The notes below the pieces were generated by a model, which saw nothing but the letters and a program-made list of their open reading frames with translations, searched no databases and was not told the origin of the DNA. DNA of 64,000 nt, taken from contig OU612071.1 in NCBI GenBank assembly GCA_914767715.1, positions 8,291,493-8,355,492 on the forward strand, in the 5' to 3' direction. Below are positions 36,600-47,965 of the stretch, piece by piece. The position numbers were made by a program, and so were the translations under genes. Positions within the stretch are counted from its first letter, which is position 1. Each line of letters opens with the position of its first letter. Origin of the DNA: Membranipora membranacea (Eukaryota > Bryozoa > Gymnolaemata > Cheilostomatida > Membraniporidae).

Positions 36600-38458
36600 A
36601 ATGAAATACCTAGAGAGGCGCAAGATCAATGCATGAGTTACTCCTTACAAATATACCGTGTTGCATTTGGAAAAGTGTCCATTTTTTCAAGTCATTTCGT
36701 AAAGACAAATTAACCCGAGTACAGAGTACAGTTCATTCGCATCAAGTTTGATCAAATACTTTGGTTGTTTCAATTCTACTGGTAAGATGCCTACAATTGG
36801 ATCAATGATTTTATCTTTGTTTGTCTTGACTTGCCATATTCATTGCCCCCATCCCCCTCCCAATACCATTCAGAAATACATACTCACTAATAGACCATGT
36901 GATCCTGATGTTGTAGCTGTCAGTCTATTCTGACAATGACTGCACTTAGGTGCTGTTAGGAAGAAGTTGTATGCTGAGGACTAAGTTTCCAAGTCATCAG
37001 TGCCATGCTTCAACCACTGACAGCTTTGAGCAAGTCCGAAGCATACCGCTACAAGGCCGGAGCTGCAGTGGTTGGTGGCATCTTCCTCTTGCATGGAGCT
37101 ATACCATACAGGAGGGACCTTCCATCTGCATGCGAGATTTAGTTGCACATACAGAAGACCTCCATTATTTTGAGTCCTGATCCGAAGAAACTTTGAAATC
37201 AGTCAAAGTCGAAGCAAATTTTGGTACCGGATGGGGGTATTACCCAGAACCAGTTGGTCAGATGGCAGATGCTGAGCCAAAGCTCTATGTATCAGAAGCT
37301 CCTTTTTTCTTGTTTACAGCGCTATTGTATAATATTAATTTCATATGTCATATTTGGTTTCATATTACTTTATAGTTTTCGTTTGCCTTTAAAATACAGA
37401 CACCCATCTCATGTCCCCCATGTTGATCACTTTGGCAAAAAAATACAGAAGAGCTCACTATTTCTTCATATACATAATTGCTAGATCAAGTCATGGTCGG
37501 TATCTAAGGACGACTTCTCTCTTTTGCAGAGATGGACATTGTTTCTTTCTGTTAAAAATCCTCGCGGGAATCACAATTGAGCCTTTAAACTGAAATACAA
37601 ACTTTTTACTAATAGCCAATATTGATGGTAATGACTTTCAATGCACTAGTGTTGATGTTGAATAATAAATAGCTAAATACAAAAAATACAAGATGTCATT
37701 CTATTTTGTCAAAATAAAACTCAAAACGAATGTTATGCTGATTGTAATAATTCCAGTGATAATGTGTTCTCCAGTATTACTTGCAAAAAACACTTTTTTT
37801 TTCCAATGACCTCATCAATTATCACACTTTTTCTTGAATCTAAACCTAAAGCTATCCAATGGAATTTAAAGTAACTTATTTATAGCTCGAAGCAATAAGA
37901 GTCAAGCCCTTGCTAAAATCCTGTCTTCAACATCTACATTAGAGGACATATCACCTAACTTTGGCAAGAAAATTAAGGTAAGTTCGTAGTAAGTTCGTAA
38001 GTTCGTAAGTTCTTGTTGTTAGGCGTAATCCTTTGCAAAATTACTATGAAAAGTGCCTTACAATTAAGCACCCAAGGTTCTATTTTTTTTAATATTAATT
38101 TGTCAAGATATTTTTTTATCTTTGAATGTCAAATAAGATTTGTAAGATTTCCCACTGCATTCAATAACAACGCTGATTTGGATGGCCCCAAATTGTGCTC
38201 AAACCTGCCTGCAAACGGAGAGTAACCTGGCCCTGAAATTGTATGCTCGCCCTTGAGGCAACCAATTTTTAGTCGACCATGCTGCAGGATGTGGCGTGTG
38301 ATATGTCGACCTGATTTTAATCAACCACTCTAATCAACCATACCCCAAACAAATATCGTTGAAGCCTTGTTGAGACCTTATATGCTAATGACGGTCTGCA
38401 AAATCTATCACACCTCATCTTTTTTTTTCAGTTTCTCCTGCCTTCTATTGGATAAAAT
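36600..38458. other. Intergenic stretch, no gene seen
   Basis: I see no supported gene. There is a short AAGTTCGTAAGTTCGT direct repeat at about 37980-38010. The part at 38240-38350 resembles 19600-19680 (shared GATGTGGYGTGTGATA), probably a dispersed repeat. Confidence 0.4.
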
Positions 38459-40690
38459 ATGCAAATTTCCATCAGATCCAGCAGCTTAGCTATCGCTGCT
38501 TCCCTTGGAGTTACAATCTGTCTGATAATCCTTCGTTATGATGTACTATCAGAAATTACAAACTACAGAGATGAGGTAGCAATGCAGGTCACAGTCTCGC
38601 CTGATGGTCAGTACCCTTTAGCGTTAGCCTTAGAGCCAGATGGGGCTACATACATAAGATGGGGTAAAGATGTATGTCCAACAAGAGCTCAACTGGTTTA
38701 CGGCGGTAAGATACTTGGCTGTTTAGTTTAGCTGTTATTTTTGTAATTGGTTGCTTGTTTCTGGCATGTCAACTTTAAAGTGTAAAGGAAAGCAAAAAAC
38801 AACCACTGTTCATATCACAGCTTTGCCATTGTAATGAACATAAAATGTAAATCTTTTCGCACAACGTCATTATTGAATAATGTAACCTTATTTAAAGTGC
38901 GAAATTCCAGGGTCTAGAAGGGTCTAGAGTATGTTATCTCCCCTGTCAGGGACTCATATTTAAATGATAATCCAGTTACAGTATAACAGGAAGCCTAGCC
39001 CAGGCTTACCTAGGATAGTTACAAGGCTGCTCTACTTACACTAGAAACTATCAAAAACAGAATTGGGCAATGGTAGCGTAGTTTAAATTAGGTTATATCA
39101 TCCAATAATATCCCTGTGCGAAAAAATTTACTATTTGTGCTCATTGCAATGACAAAGCTTTGATATGAGCAGTAGGTTTGTTTTCCTAGACACTTTAAAT
39201 ACAAGGTCATTGAGGATTCAAAAAACTGTTGGCAAAAACATAGTATTGGTAACAAAAATGTGCTCTCTGCCTGATGGTTTCATAGCAGCAATCTGCAGCT
39301 TCATGAATATTCATGATGATCTGTGTGAATTAAATCCTTTAATTTCGTCAATTAGTTTGCCAACCTATATTATGTTACTAGTGAGAACCAATATAGATTT
39401 TCCTGGCATCCAACCAAAATCTCGGCAGCGGTTACAAAGTGAAGACCATTGAATCTTGAGGGACCTCCAATGGGTAACTGATGATTTTTGTTCATAAATT
39501 GAAACTCCAATTTGATGTACATTATCAATTATTCATCATGGACAATGACAATAATATCTTTTGATTAATTTGATCAGTTGAAACGTAACTGAGTTCGCTA
39601 TCCAGTTATTCTCATCTTCTCCTCTTCTTTATTGATAGGTTTTTGGCGTAGCAGAGAAGACCAAGGACAGTATAAAAAACAAGGGATCAGCGATTGAGTC
39701 GTGGGCCTCAATTTGTCTGTGTACCATATGACACAGAGTAAAAATCTGAGCAGAATATTTATGTGCACAGGTCTCAAGATAGGGAGGTAAGATGACATCC
39801 CAAAGTTCATGCCCAGCATAGGGTTCCTGAGTGGAGGAACTAGGGGGGGTGGGAGAGGGTGAACGAGGCGACTATGTGTAATTCACTTGCAAGATCATTC
39901 ATATAATAAAAAAATAAAAATAGGTAAAACCGCATTAGTTAAAATGATACAACTCCTTCCCCTGGTGTTCGATTCTTCGTATAGGTCCCCATATCTAAAA
40001 CAGATGAATTTAGATACGACGAGATATGCGTGTATACATCATCAGTTTTTACCTAACATCAAAGAATACCAGCTTACATGCAGTGTCTAGCAGAAGATCA
40101 CAGGTTAGTATGTGGCTTACTAGTATTTCTATTGTTGTGTTTTTGTAAAATATTATTATATTTTTAGAACAAAACAGCGGTGTATAATATTTTCAAAAAC
40201 TTGTTTCAAATATTCACTAAATGATTTTGAGCCAGATAAGCTACCTTCAGGGCGCTACCGTGCCTTGAAGTGTAGAGTTGATATTCGAAAGGACTGTTTA
40301 GAGCACAATGCATCAAATTTTTAAATAAAACATTTTTCTGAGTATCATTTTATAACGGTACAACACTGCAACATTTTTTTATCTTATACAGTATTTTAAT
40401 ATTTTTATTATGAGCTCAACAGACGCTTTTATTTCTCAACCACTTGGCAGAGACAGAATAAATTATCCTTAATCCTAATGATATGCTAATGGTAGTTTAT
40501 TTTCTTCAATGAACAGATTATGATTCCTGATAGACAATCTTGCCCTTCAAACTGGACATTAGAATACAGCGGATACTTAACAAAGACAAGATATTCTCAG
40601 AATGCATGCATCGACCAACGACCAACTCTTGCCCCAATCACACAATCAACAACAGTTTGTTCTCTACTTACAGGAATATTTAAGAACAAG
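38459..40690 (+). pseudogene. Short-chain collagen C4-like gene, broken (three exon-like pieces)
   Basis: Three pieces match the Cys-rich C-terminal region of invertebrate short-chain-collagen-C4-like proteins. Piece 1 (38459-38705) starts with an ATG and a hydrophobic segment (about residues 9-26), then GATYIRWGKDVCP and QLVYGG, ending at a GTAAGA donor. Piece 2 (about 39945-40103) carries EYQLTCSV and then RRSQ, but these lie in different frames, with a TAG just after the first; it ends at a GTTAGT donor. Piece 3 (from 40517 after a CAG acceptor) reads IMIPDRQSCPSNWTLEYSGY and then ACIDQRP, after which similarity fades. The family piece between 1 and 2 (an N-Y-L-C-L-P-type motif) was not found, and no Gly-X-Y tract is visible. 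The frameshift and missing parts point to a pseudogene; a base-call error is the alternative. Confidence 0.65.
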
Positions 40691-40739
40691 TTTCATCGTA
40701 TTTATCTTTGTAGGATTTATTTGCAAGTATTAAACTGAA

Positions 40740-41815
40740 GTCCGAGGTGTAACTGAAGCCATCTGAGTTTTTGTAGCGGCAAATTTTGAAAAACCAAATG
40801 ATGATTAGAAGCAAACATTGCTCACTTTAGTTTGCTAATTGATGATCACAAAATCCAGCCATTAAACTACTGCTTCCACTCATGCAAATTTGTGCTCATT
40901 GAATTCTGCATAGCTCCAAGATAATTAATTGAGACTGAAATCTCATAATTGTCTCCTAACACAATGGACAAATAATTTGCACAAACTGATCTTCAAAATC
41001 AGGGCATGAGATCTACGCACCATCTTACGACGTGTACAATGTGCACTAGTAAGACGGTAACTACGTCACCTGATGCGGTAGATAAATAATTTCATACCCT
41101 AACGTTGACGATCAGTTTGTGCGACATATTTGCTCATTAGGTGACAATGCTGAGATTGCAGCCTCATTTTATTAGTTTTGAGCTACACAGAATTCTATAA
41201 GCACACATTTGGCTGTGTGGCAGCAGTGGTTTAAGATTAGGCCTAAAATAACAAGTAGATTATATATTATCTCACACTGAATAAATCTGTAACTGCTGCA
41301 TATATAGGTGTTTTTTTGTTGTAGAAGCATTCTTAAGCTGGCTCGCGCTATTTTTCCTTGTTCAACCACCGACTGCACAACCACAAACTCGATTAGATTT
41401 TCTGAAAGTTGTGGATAAAGGGATCTCCTGTCCAACAAGTAATCAAAGAAGGAAGAGAGTCGTCATGTAGGTTGTGTGCTCCAGATTGGCGTCAGCTTAT
41501 TCGGATATTCGTACAATCACATATTTGTCTTACCACAGACGAAACTCCACTCTAACATCTCAATATATCTACAATGATAAATAACCATTTGAGGAGTTAC
41601 CTGCTATCAAACACGAGATGTTAGTTACTAGTAATCAGTAACTGTTTTCTTATACCTGTTGTCAGAACAGGAGTTTTACACATTCTTCTTCACATGTCCA
41701 GTATGTCTACAGAAACTAGTTTTCCTGTCATCCACAACAAAATTCATTAAGTGTCACGAAGCTGAACTCTTCACCTGATTAAATGTCACAAAAGATCACA
41801 ACTCTAAGTAGTGAC
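40740..41815. other. Intergenic stretch, no gene seen
   Basis: I see nothing with gene or repeat structure here beyond short low-complexity runs. Confidence 0.4.
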
Positions 41816-41817
41816 TA

Positions 41818-42050
41818 GCAGGCATGCTAATTTGGGCCATGAACCAATTCTTTTCTGGGGATGGTGAGATGGCGCAATCGGCCAGCGCGCTTGCTATTCA
41901 CTGCCAGGCAATTAATGCCACAAGAGTTGTGGGTTCGAATCCCATTGGAGGATGTTTTAAGGTTGATTGTTCCAGTCCCCAGCACCCTAGGGTGTATACT
42001 TCTTCTGTGTACTTGTCTTCTGACTGACTCATGGAAAGACATGCTGACAA
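41818..42050 (+). mobile_element. tRNA-derived SINE, copy 1 of a close pair
   Basis: A box-like GATGGCGCAATCGGCCAGCG and B box GGTTCGAATCCC, about 60 bases apart, form a tRNA-like head starting near 41863. A 3' body follows (AAGGTTGATTGTTCCAG, AGGGTGTA). About 45 bases before the head (AGCAGGCATGCTAATTTG) are shared with the next copy, so either the element starts earlier or the two form a segmental duplication. Confidence 0.75.
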
Positions 42051-42202
42051 GCTAGAAAGACAGCTAAAATCTCACATCAAAAGGTCCCAGCAGTGGGCCA
42101 TGTAAGGCTAACAACCCTAACACATACGCTGTGTTGCATAGGATGGCAATGGTTGAGTGGAATGAGCTATGGGACAAGAGAACACAATTCTGGGTATTGA
42201 AT

Positions 42203-42440
42203 AGCAGGCATGCTAATTTGCGCCATCAACCCATTCTTTTTTGGGGATGGTGAGATGGCGCAATCGGTTAGCGCGCATGCTACTCGCTGCCAGGCGATCA
42301 ACGCCGCAGAGTTGTCGGTTCGAGTCTCATTGGGGGAGCTTTCAGGGTTGATTGTTCCAGCCCTATGCACATTAGGGTGTAAACCTCTTCTCCAAGCTGA
42401 TCGATTTGCAATGAAATACAAATTTTTAGAGTTTTGCCTT
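42203..42440 (+). mobile_element. tRNA-derived SINE, copy 2 of a close pair
   Basis: Same family and orientation 385 bases downstream: A box GATGGCGCAATCGGTTAGCG, B box GGTTCGAGTCT, body GGGTTGATTGTTCCAG. The A box is the best preserved of the family in the window. The separation from A to B box is long for a tRNA, as with an extended variable arm. Confidence 0.75.
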
Positions 42441-42648
42441 TGATGTGTACTGGATTAAGTTTAAGATTTAAGATTATTTTGGTCATAAGCCGACAACTTT
42501 TCCGTTTGCTCCTGACAGGATGAATATGATCATTTTATCATTTCATTCTGTAATGGTGCTTCATCTTCCTATTTTAATCTAAAGAAAGCAATTTTATTGC
42601 GTTTCCTATCCTAGCATGTCACTTAGGCATGTGGACACTGTTATAACT

Positions 42649-42747
42649 AGCCTGTCTTGACAAGCTTTGTTCGGGGGTGGGCGGGTGGGTGGATGTTACC
42701 CCCCCTCCCACCCGCCCACCCCCCAACAAAGCTTGTCAAGACAAGCT
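42649..42747. repeat. G-rich hairpin with ~40-bp arms
   Basis: The left arm from 42649 (AGCCTGTCTTGACAAGCTTT) continues into GGGGGTGGGCGGGTGGGTGG. After a short loop the right arm mirrors it and ends at 42747. Each arm carries runs of three or more G (or C), so each strand has both a G-quadruplex-type and a C-rich motif inside a hairpin. Confidence 0.9.
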
Positions 42748-42749
42748 AT

Positions 42750-45700
42750 GTCATTACCAGCCAAGTTTTATTTATTGACTGTTAATATAAGTTGGTATGT
42801 ATTTAGATTCTTATTCAATATTTTGCATGATCATTTTAATCTTTTGTGGTGACGTGCAAGCAAAAAGAGAAAATGTCTTTTTGTGATTCTGAGTTTTCCT
42901 TATCAATGAGTTTCCCATACTCTTTACCTCAGTTATTACATTTTTTTGCAATGAGCTATTCAATTAATACAATATTGTTTAAAATTAGAGCAATGAACTG
43001 TGTCCCCTGTCAAACATTGCTATCATGACATGATGATATGTGTTTATGCTGTTGCTCGACCAGGGAGGCTGCCAACTCTTCATTGTTTCAATGTGACAAT
43101 GTTCACACAATCATTTTCACATTTGTTCTCTCAGCCAAAGCAGTGGAGAGAGGGTTGCTCTCCATTACCTCATTGTCGCCTAGTCCCTATTATCAAGGCA
43201 CCTGCCCTCTTGCCATAGTCAACTACACAGTTTCACCACATTGAGCATCACACAACTCGCACACAAGTCGCACACAAGTCAGAGAGCTGACCATGATCTC
43301 CAATCTTGCTCTGCCTGTATTTCATGTGAAGGCCTAGCTTTTAAGCTTATGTTTGCAGTACTTAAAATCTAGCTCACTTTGATTTTACACCCTGCAGAGA
43401 TTAAACTGTTTTAATTTGAGTATTGGAAGCCTCATTCCCGTTCAGTCTTCAGTCTTCTAATCCCCTCAATCTAATTCTTGCAAGAATAATATCACCAAAC
43501 CATCTACACCACTACACTGCACCCATAACCTAACAAAGGTTAATCGATTACTAGGCACTTATGTAAAAAAAATTCATCAAAGAAGCTGATTGAAGTTATT
43601 CCTAACTTCTTCGGTTTTTATTCAAACCAGATAAAACTACCGAAAATAAAGCTGAATCCTAAATTTATCAGACGGTGACAGTATTGCTCTCTCTTGTCAT
43701 ATTTACTTATATGTGACAGGGCAACACTGTGCCTAGTATAAGATAAGTAAGTCATCAGATTGTACGAAATATTATCAATATTTATCTGGTCTGCCTTTAT
43801 CCCCTACATAAAATATTATTTCGGACGGCTTTAAATTCCAACACAGTACATACAATAAGAGATTGTACATCTAGTGGCATAAAATAAAAGGAGAGCATAA
43901 CGAAGTAAATTCCATATCTAAGACAGACAGATCGCTCACCGACAGAGTGTAAGACATGTTAGATGGTTATACACTTAACGACAGTTTTCTGTGCTTGGAA
44001 ACCAAATTGGTTGAATAAGCTAGCCAATGACAAATCATAATTGGTTTCATTGTGCCTTGGTTTCAGGGCTTCAGTGTCTGTCTTTTTTTCTTAATGTACT
44101 TGATCAGACAGCTTTGCAGTCCAACACATTACACACAATAATAAATCGTTTTGTTTTTCTGGTGTCATAAAAGGGAGAGGATTACGAAGTAAGCTTCCAT
44201 ATCTAAGACAGATCTGTCATTGATATACATGACACATGCGACTACTTTTTATTAAGATTTGTAATCAAGAGAATTGCTGTTGGGCAATCATAAATATCAC
44301 ATATTTATTCTGGTAATGAATAGGTCCAGGGATTTTGCCGAAAATAAAAACCAATTACTTAAAAACGAAAATGCTAATTGAGTAAAATACAAAAGTATGT
44401 GTGAACCACAAGGATACACAAAGGTAAAACAAGTCAGAGGCTACAGGTAAATGAGAGTATCGCAATTAAATATTCACTATGCGGTGGAGAATATGAAAAA
44501 TGAAAATATGCAAGTATAAATTAGTAGGAAAAGTTTATGCACTCAAATGTGGCCTTTGACGGCTAACTTGAATTATTTGAGACCGAGGCACAGTTTAAAG
44601 GTCCCCGAGCAGGGTTCACCATATGAGACAAATCAGCAACACTATGCTGTGTGTGAGAGTCTTTTACATACCTGTTCAAATTTCCATTGCATTTGAACAA
44701 ATAGGGAGGGGCCCCTCGACAGCTGCTCAAATTCACCAATGTCTAGTCGCAGCCTCAAAAACATGCCTCAGTTGATGAAGGCTTTTGATGATGCGTGTTG
44801 TTTCCTCCAGATTATATATCCATTCATACTGAGATCGTATTGGCTTAAAACTGTGCATTGCAAACTTCTTTTCTTTTGAAAAGTAGAGGGTTATCTTTAT
44901 ACTTTGTGTTGGTTTGGATCCAGATCTACCTGGCTAGTAAAATTTGTCTGATTTGTTTTCGATTTAAATTTCCACATTTTTTTAATCTATCAAAATTCAG
45001 GCCTATCGAGATTTATACCTTTGTATCAGGAAGGCTGTGCTGTCAAAGTTAAACTTCATATTGGTAGGTTCCAAACCTATGGCACGGAATTGCTTGCACA
45101 CAACTAAAGAGGGGGCAACTACAGTTCTGCTAAATAATTAAAAGTATAATTATAGTCTATTGTCGAGTAGCAAACTTAATGTCCCCCTACCTTATCATCA
45201 TCATAGTGGAGAAGATATGGATAGCATTTATCACAGTTTAAATAAGCTAATTATGCTATTCAAGATATGGAGTTCAACAGGTGTGCACTAAATTCAAAAC
45301 TCAGTCAAATAATTAGGAGTTATCCCCTTTAATGTCAAGTTATGATAACTATCTAGTTAAACCTATCGATTCTAAAAATAATAATCAACAGTTGAAATCA
45401 TCCTTGGAAAACTGCCAAAATCACAAAATTTTGTCAGACATGTCATCATTCAGAGTATGTTTCATAGCTAACTCAACTGTCAAGATGACTCAAAATCAAT
45501 CCTCTTGCCTTTGCAATGTGTTTACCGATACAAAAAAGGGAGCTAGGTTGGTCATTGTATGCTCCTGTCTATCTAATAATATAATAGCTACTTTAGCCTC
45601 AGGTCTAGGAATTTAGACAATCTTAACCATAAGGTCTCACATGACTGTCAATAAGTGACCTTTTTTTTACCTATGGTTGCATTATTACATTAGCAGAAGC

Positions 45701-46487
45701 TCAATCAAAACAACATTTAACCATTAAAACAATACAACATTTTAAAATTTATATCTTCGTCCAAACGGTCATTCATATTGATGCTCCCTCAACATACAAT
45801 GTGACCTTTGCTGACTTGTAAGCATGTTGAGGAGGGCTGTTGCAACACAGATTCCGAACAATCTGGTTAGATATTTTGTTCTAGACTTGCTTATATCAAT
45901 GATAAATTATGTAAGAAAAAAATTGAAATACAATAATTAACGGAGTTGTTAGCATAATCAGGCTTCATTTCACACACAATTTGTAGATCACGAATAATTA
46001 GATATTTAATTTCCTTAATAACTATTTATAAAAGTTCTAGGTAACAAAAGTATTAGTTTCCTGTCATTATATCACATAAATTATATATGCTCTGAAGTGG
46101 TGGAAAAATATATTCTGAACTATCTTTAAGCGCTTATGTGATGGCACAACATTGATATATAAATAAATATATATATGATATATGAAAAAAGCTAATATAA
46201 ATATATTCTAAAGTGAGCTGATTTATCTCTATAAGTTGTCCGGCCAGATGAAATACAACCAATTGATATTTCTTCAAATAAATAAAATAATAACTAGGTA
46301 TAAAAAATTTTTTAAATAAATATGCATATAAATCAAGCGTTTTCATTTTAGAACTCGATGTGAAGACAGAAGCAACCATTGCTGAACAACAGGTTTTGTA
46401 GCAATACCCTCCCTGTCATTAAGATGAGACAGCCATTATAGAAACTTGAACTACAATAACCAGGAGGAGGCACTCAGGGTTTATAAG
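42750..46487. other. Intergenic region with a diverged ~110-bp repeat pair
   Basis: No gene is recognisable. 43825-43933 and 44107-44216 are diverged direct repeats sharing CCAACACA, ACGAAGTAA and CCATATCTAAGACAGA. The last part (45900-46330) is AT-rich and lies downstream of the deaminase stop codon, so it may include its 3' UTR; no canonical poly(A) hexamer was seen on the minus strand close to the stop. Confidence 0.45.
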
Positions 46488-47146
46488 TTATAAAGCATTG
46501 AAGTCTTTGCAAGCTTCAAAGTCTGCCATCGCTCTACTCTCAACTCTTCCATCTCCATGGCCGACTCCAGGAAATTTGACATTGTAATCGTAAGACTCAA
46601 CAATGGGTGCTTGCTGATTTTGCTGCCCTACATGAAAACTGTTGAAATAATTTGCCAAAAATGTCCAATCATTCCAAGAGAACCCTGTTATGGCGATACC
46701 ATTTCGCTTTAGTGAAGACAATCCAGTGTTGTTGAGTACATCCCCGTGACAGGATGTACACCTTGACTTATTACAGTAATACAGATCAGCAGCTATTATC
46801 GTAAGTTTGAAGCCAGCTACTTTGTACTCAGGCTGCATCAGTAAATTTCTGAAAGCTATGAGTCTATTGGAACAAACAGAACAAGGTGAATAATTTGTGT
46901 GCAAAGTGATATTTATAGTGGAATTGTTTAGGCTATCGAACGGTATATTGGACTCGAGATAGTTTATAAGCACTACCTCGGCATGATCCCCATTAAGAAT
47001 GTTCTGAACATGGCCAGTAATATACGTTGTCTCGTTGTCTGGTCTGACCAGTTGTAGCTGATATACTATGTGCGTCTCACTAGGCCATTTAGCTCCATGT
47101 GGTCCGGTGTTCCAGAATCGATCGAAAATCCCCGCCTTCACAGATA
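46488..47146 (-). CDS. AID/APOBEC-like cytidine deaminase, probably secreted (last exon)
   Basis: A single exon of 218 codons plus stop follows a TTTTAG acceptor (47147-47150) and starts in phase 2, so at least one upstream exon, probably with the signal peptide, is missing. The zinc site is complete: HAEVVL gives the His and catalytic Glu, and SPCSVC gives the two further Cys. A C-terminal block GLSSLKRNGIAITGF followed by NDW matches the GL..L...G..I pattern of the AID/APOBEC clade rather than plain cytidine deaminases. About seven N-glycosylation sequons suggest passage through the secretory route, as in secreted AID/APOBEC-like deaminases reported from invertebrates and fish. The expected reaction is hydrolytic deamination of cytosine, probably in nucleic acid; the substrate here is unknown. 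An extra pair CNKSRC/TSC may bind a second metal or form disulfides. No upstream exon was found. Confidence 0.82.
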
Positions 47147-47274
47147 CTAAAAGGACAAAACAAAATCTATCAAAAACCACGAAAGCGTTCCAAAAATGGA
47201 AATGAAGTCTTAATGAGATATTAATTAAGTTTCAGGTATAAACTTACTGCAGTGTAGTTGGTCTTTACCTAAGG

Positions 47275-47305
47275 GGAGCGGAGGGTGGGGGAGGGGGATG
47301 GTGGC
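47275..47305 (+). other. G-rich run upstream of the deaminase exon
   Basis: GGGGAGCGGAGGGTGGGGGA followed by GGGGG fits a four-run G-quadruplex pattern on the plus strand. It lies about 130 bases before the deaminase acceptor, in its intron or promoter side, with the C-rich strand as coding strand. Confidence 0.5.
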
Positions 47306-47699
47306 AAAAAGAGACCTCTAGTCAGGTAATGTGACAAACTCTTAACTAAACCAGAACAATTCTGTGTTCTATGGATCATAACATAATATTTCATGAATGT
47401 CATTAACAACGTAAAAACAGTAAAATGCATTTAAAGTGTAGTCTGCATGGCTGTAACTTTTTTACATAAATATTCATATATACCATTAAACCTCATATCA
47501 TTTGATTCCACCGCTATTGTACGGAATCGTTTGCGCACAACTACCGTTCTGCTTAATGGTTAGAAATATTATTTGTCTATTCATGTCTATTGCATGACAA
47601 ACTTGAAAAATATTACGGCACCAGTTCGTTTATATGGAACATTCATCATCACCAATGTAGAGAGGATATTGAGCTTTGATAGAATTTATCATTAGTCAA

Positions 47700-47890
47700 T
47701 GCATTTTTATTTACCATTGATTGTTGTGTTGTGGGTTCAGGTGTTGTGGGGTTGGTGTTGGTGGGTTGTGGGTTCGGCGCTTCTTGGTGTTGGTGGGTTG
47801 TGGTGTAGTGGTGTGGTGGGGTTGGCGTGTGGTGGTGTTGTGGCATTGTGGGTTGAGGGGTTGTGGAGATGTTGGGTTCTGGGATTGAGG
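47700..47890. repeat. GT-rich minisatellite
   Basis: An irregular tandem array of GTTGTGGGTT / GGTGTTGGTG-type units, almost without A or C on the plus strand. It follows directly the decayed deaminase-like segment on the minus strand and replaces what should be its continuation. Confidence 0.85.
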
Positions 47891-47965
47891 TCGTTGATAT
47901 ACTTTATGTGTCCCATAAGGCCAGTCCTCTCTATGTGGTCCAGTTTTCAAGAATTTTCTGAAAAT
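47880..47965 (-). pseudogene. Decayed second deaminase copy (fragment)
   Basis: The minus strand reads KTGPHREDWPYGTHKVYQ, matching the start of the functional exon (NTGPHGAKWP, then THIVYQ). Upstream a stop codon interrupts the frame after a KFSEN-like word. After VYQ the sequence runs into the GT minisatellite. It marks a former tandem duplicate about 0.8 kb upstream of the intact exon. Confidence 0.7.

Noticed and set aside
39165-39452. Missing C4-like exon (CSLPDG word near 39260)
   Set aside because: The single CxLPDG resemblance is too short, the surrounding residues do not match the family, and no splice sites frame it.
41863-41950. Functional tRNA gene
   Set aside because: The boxes are good, but related copies with the same 3' body at 42242, 49460 and 6685 show a SINE family.
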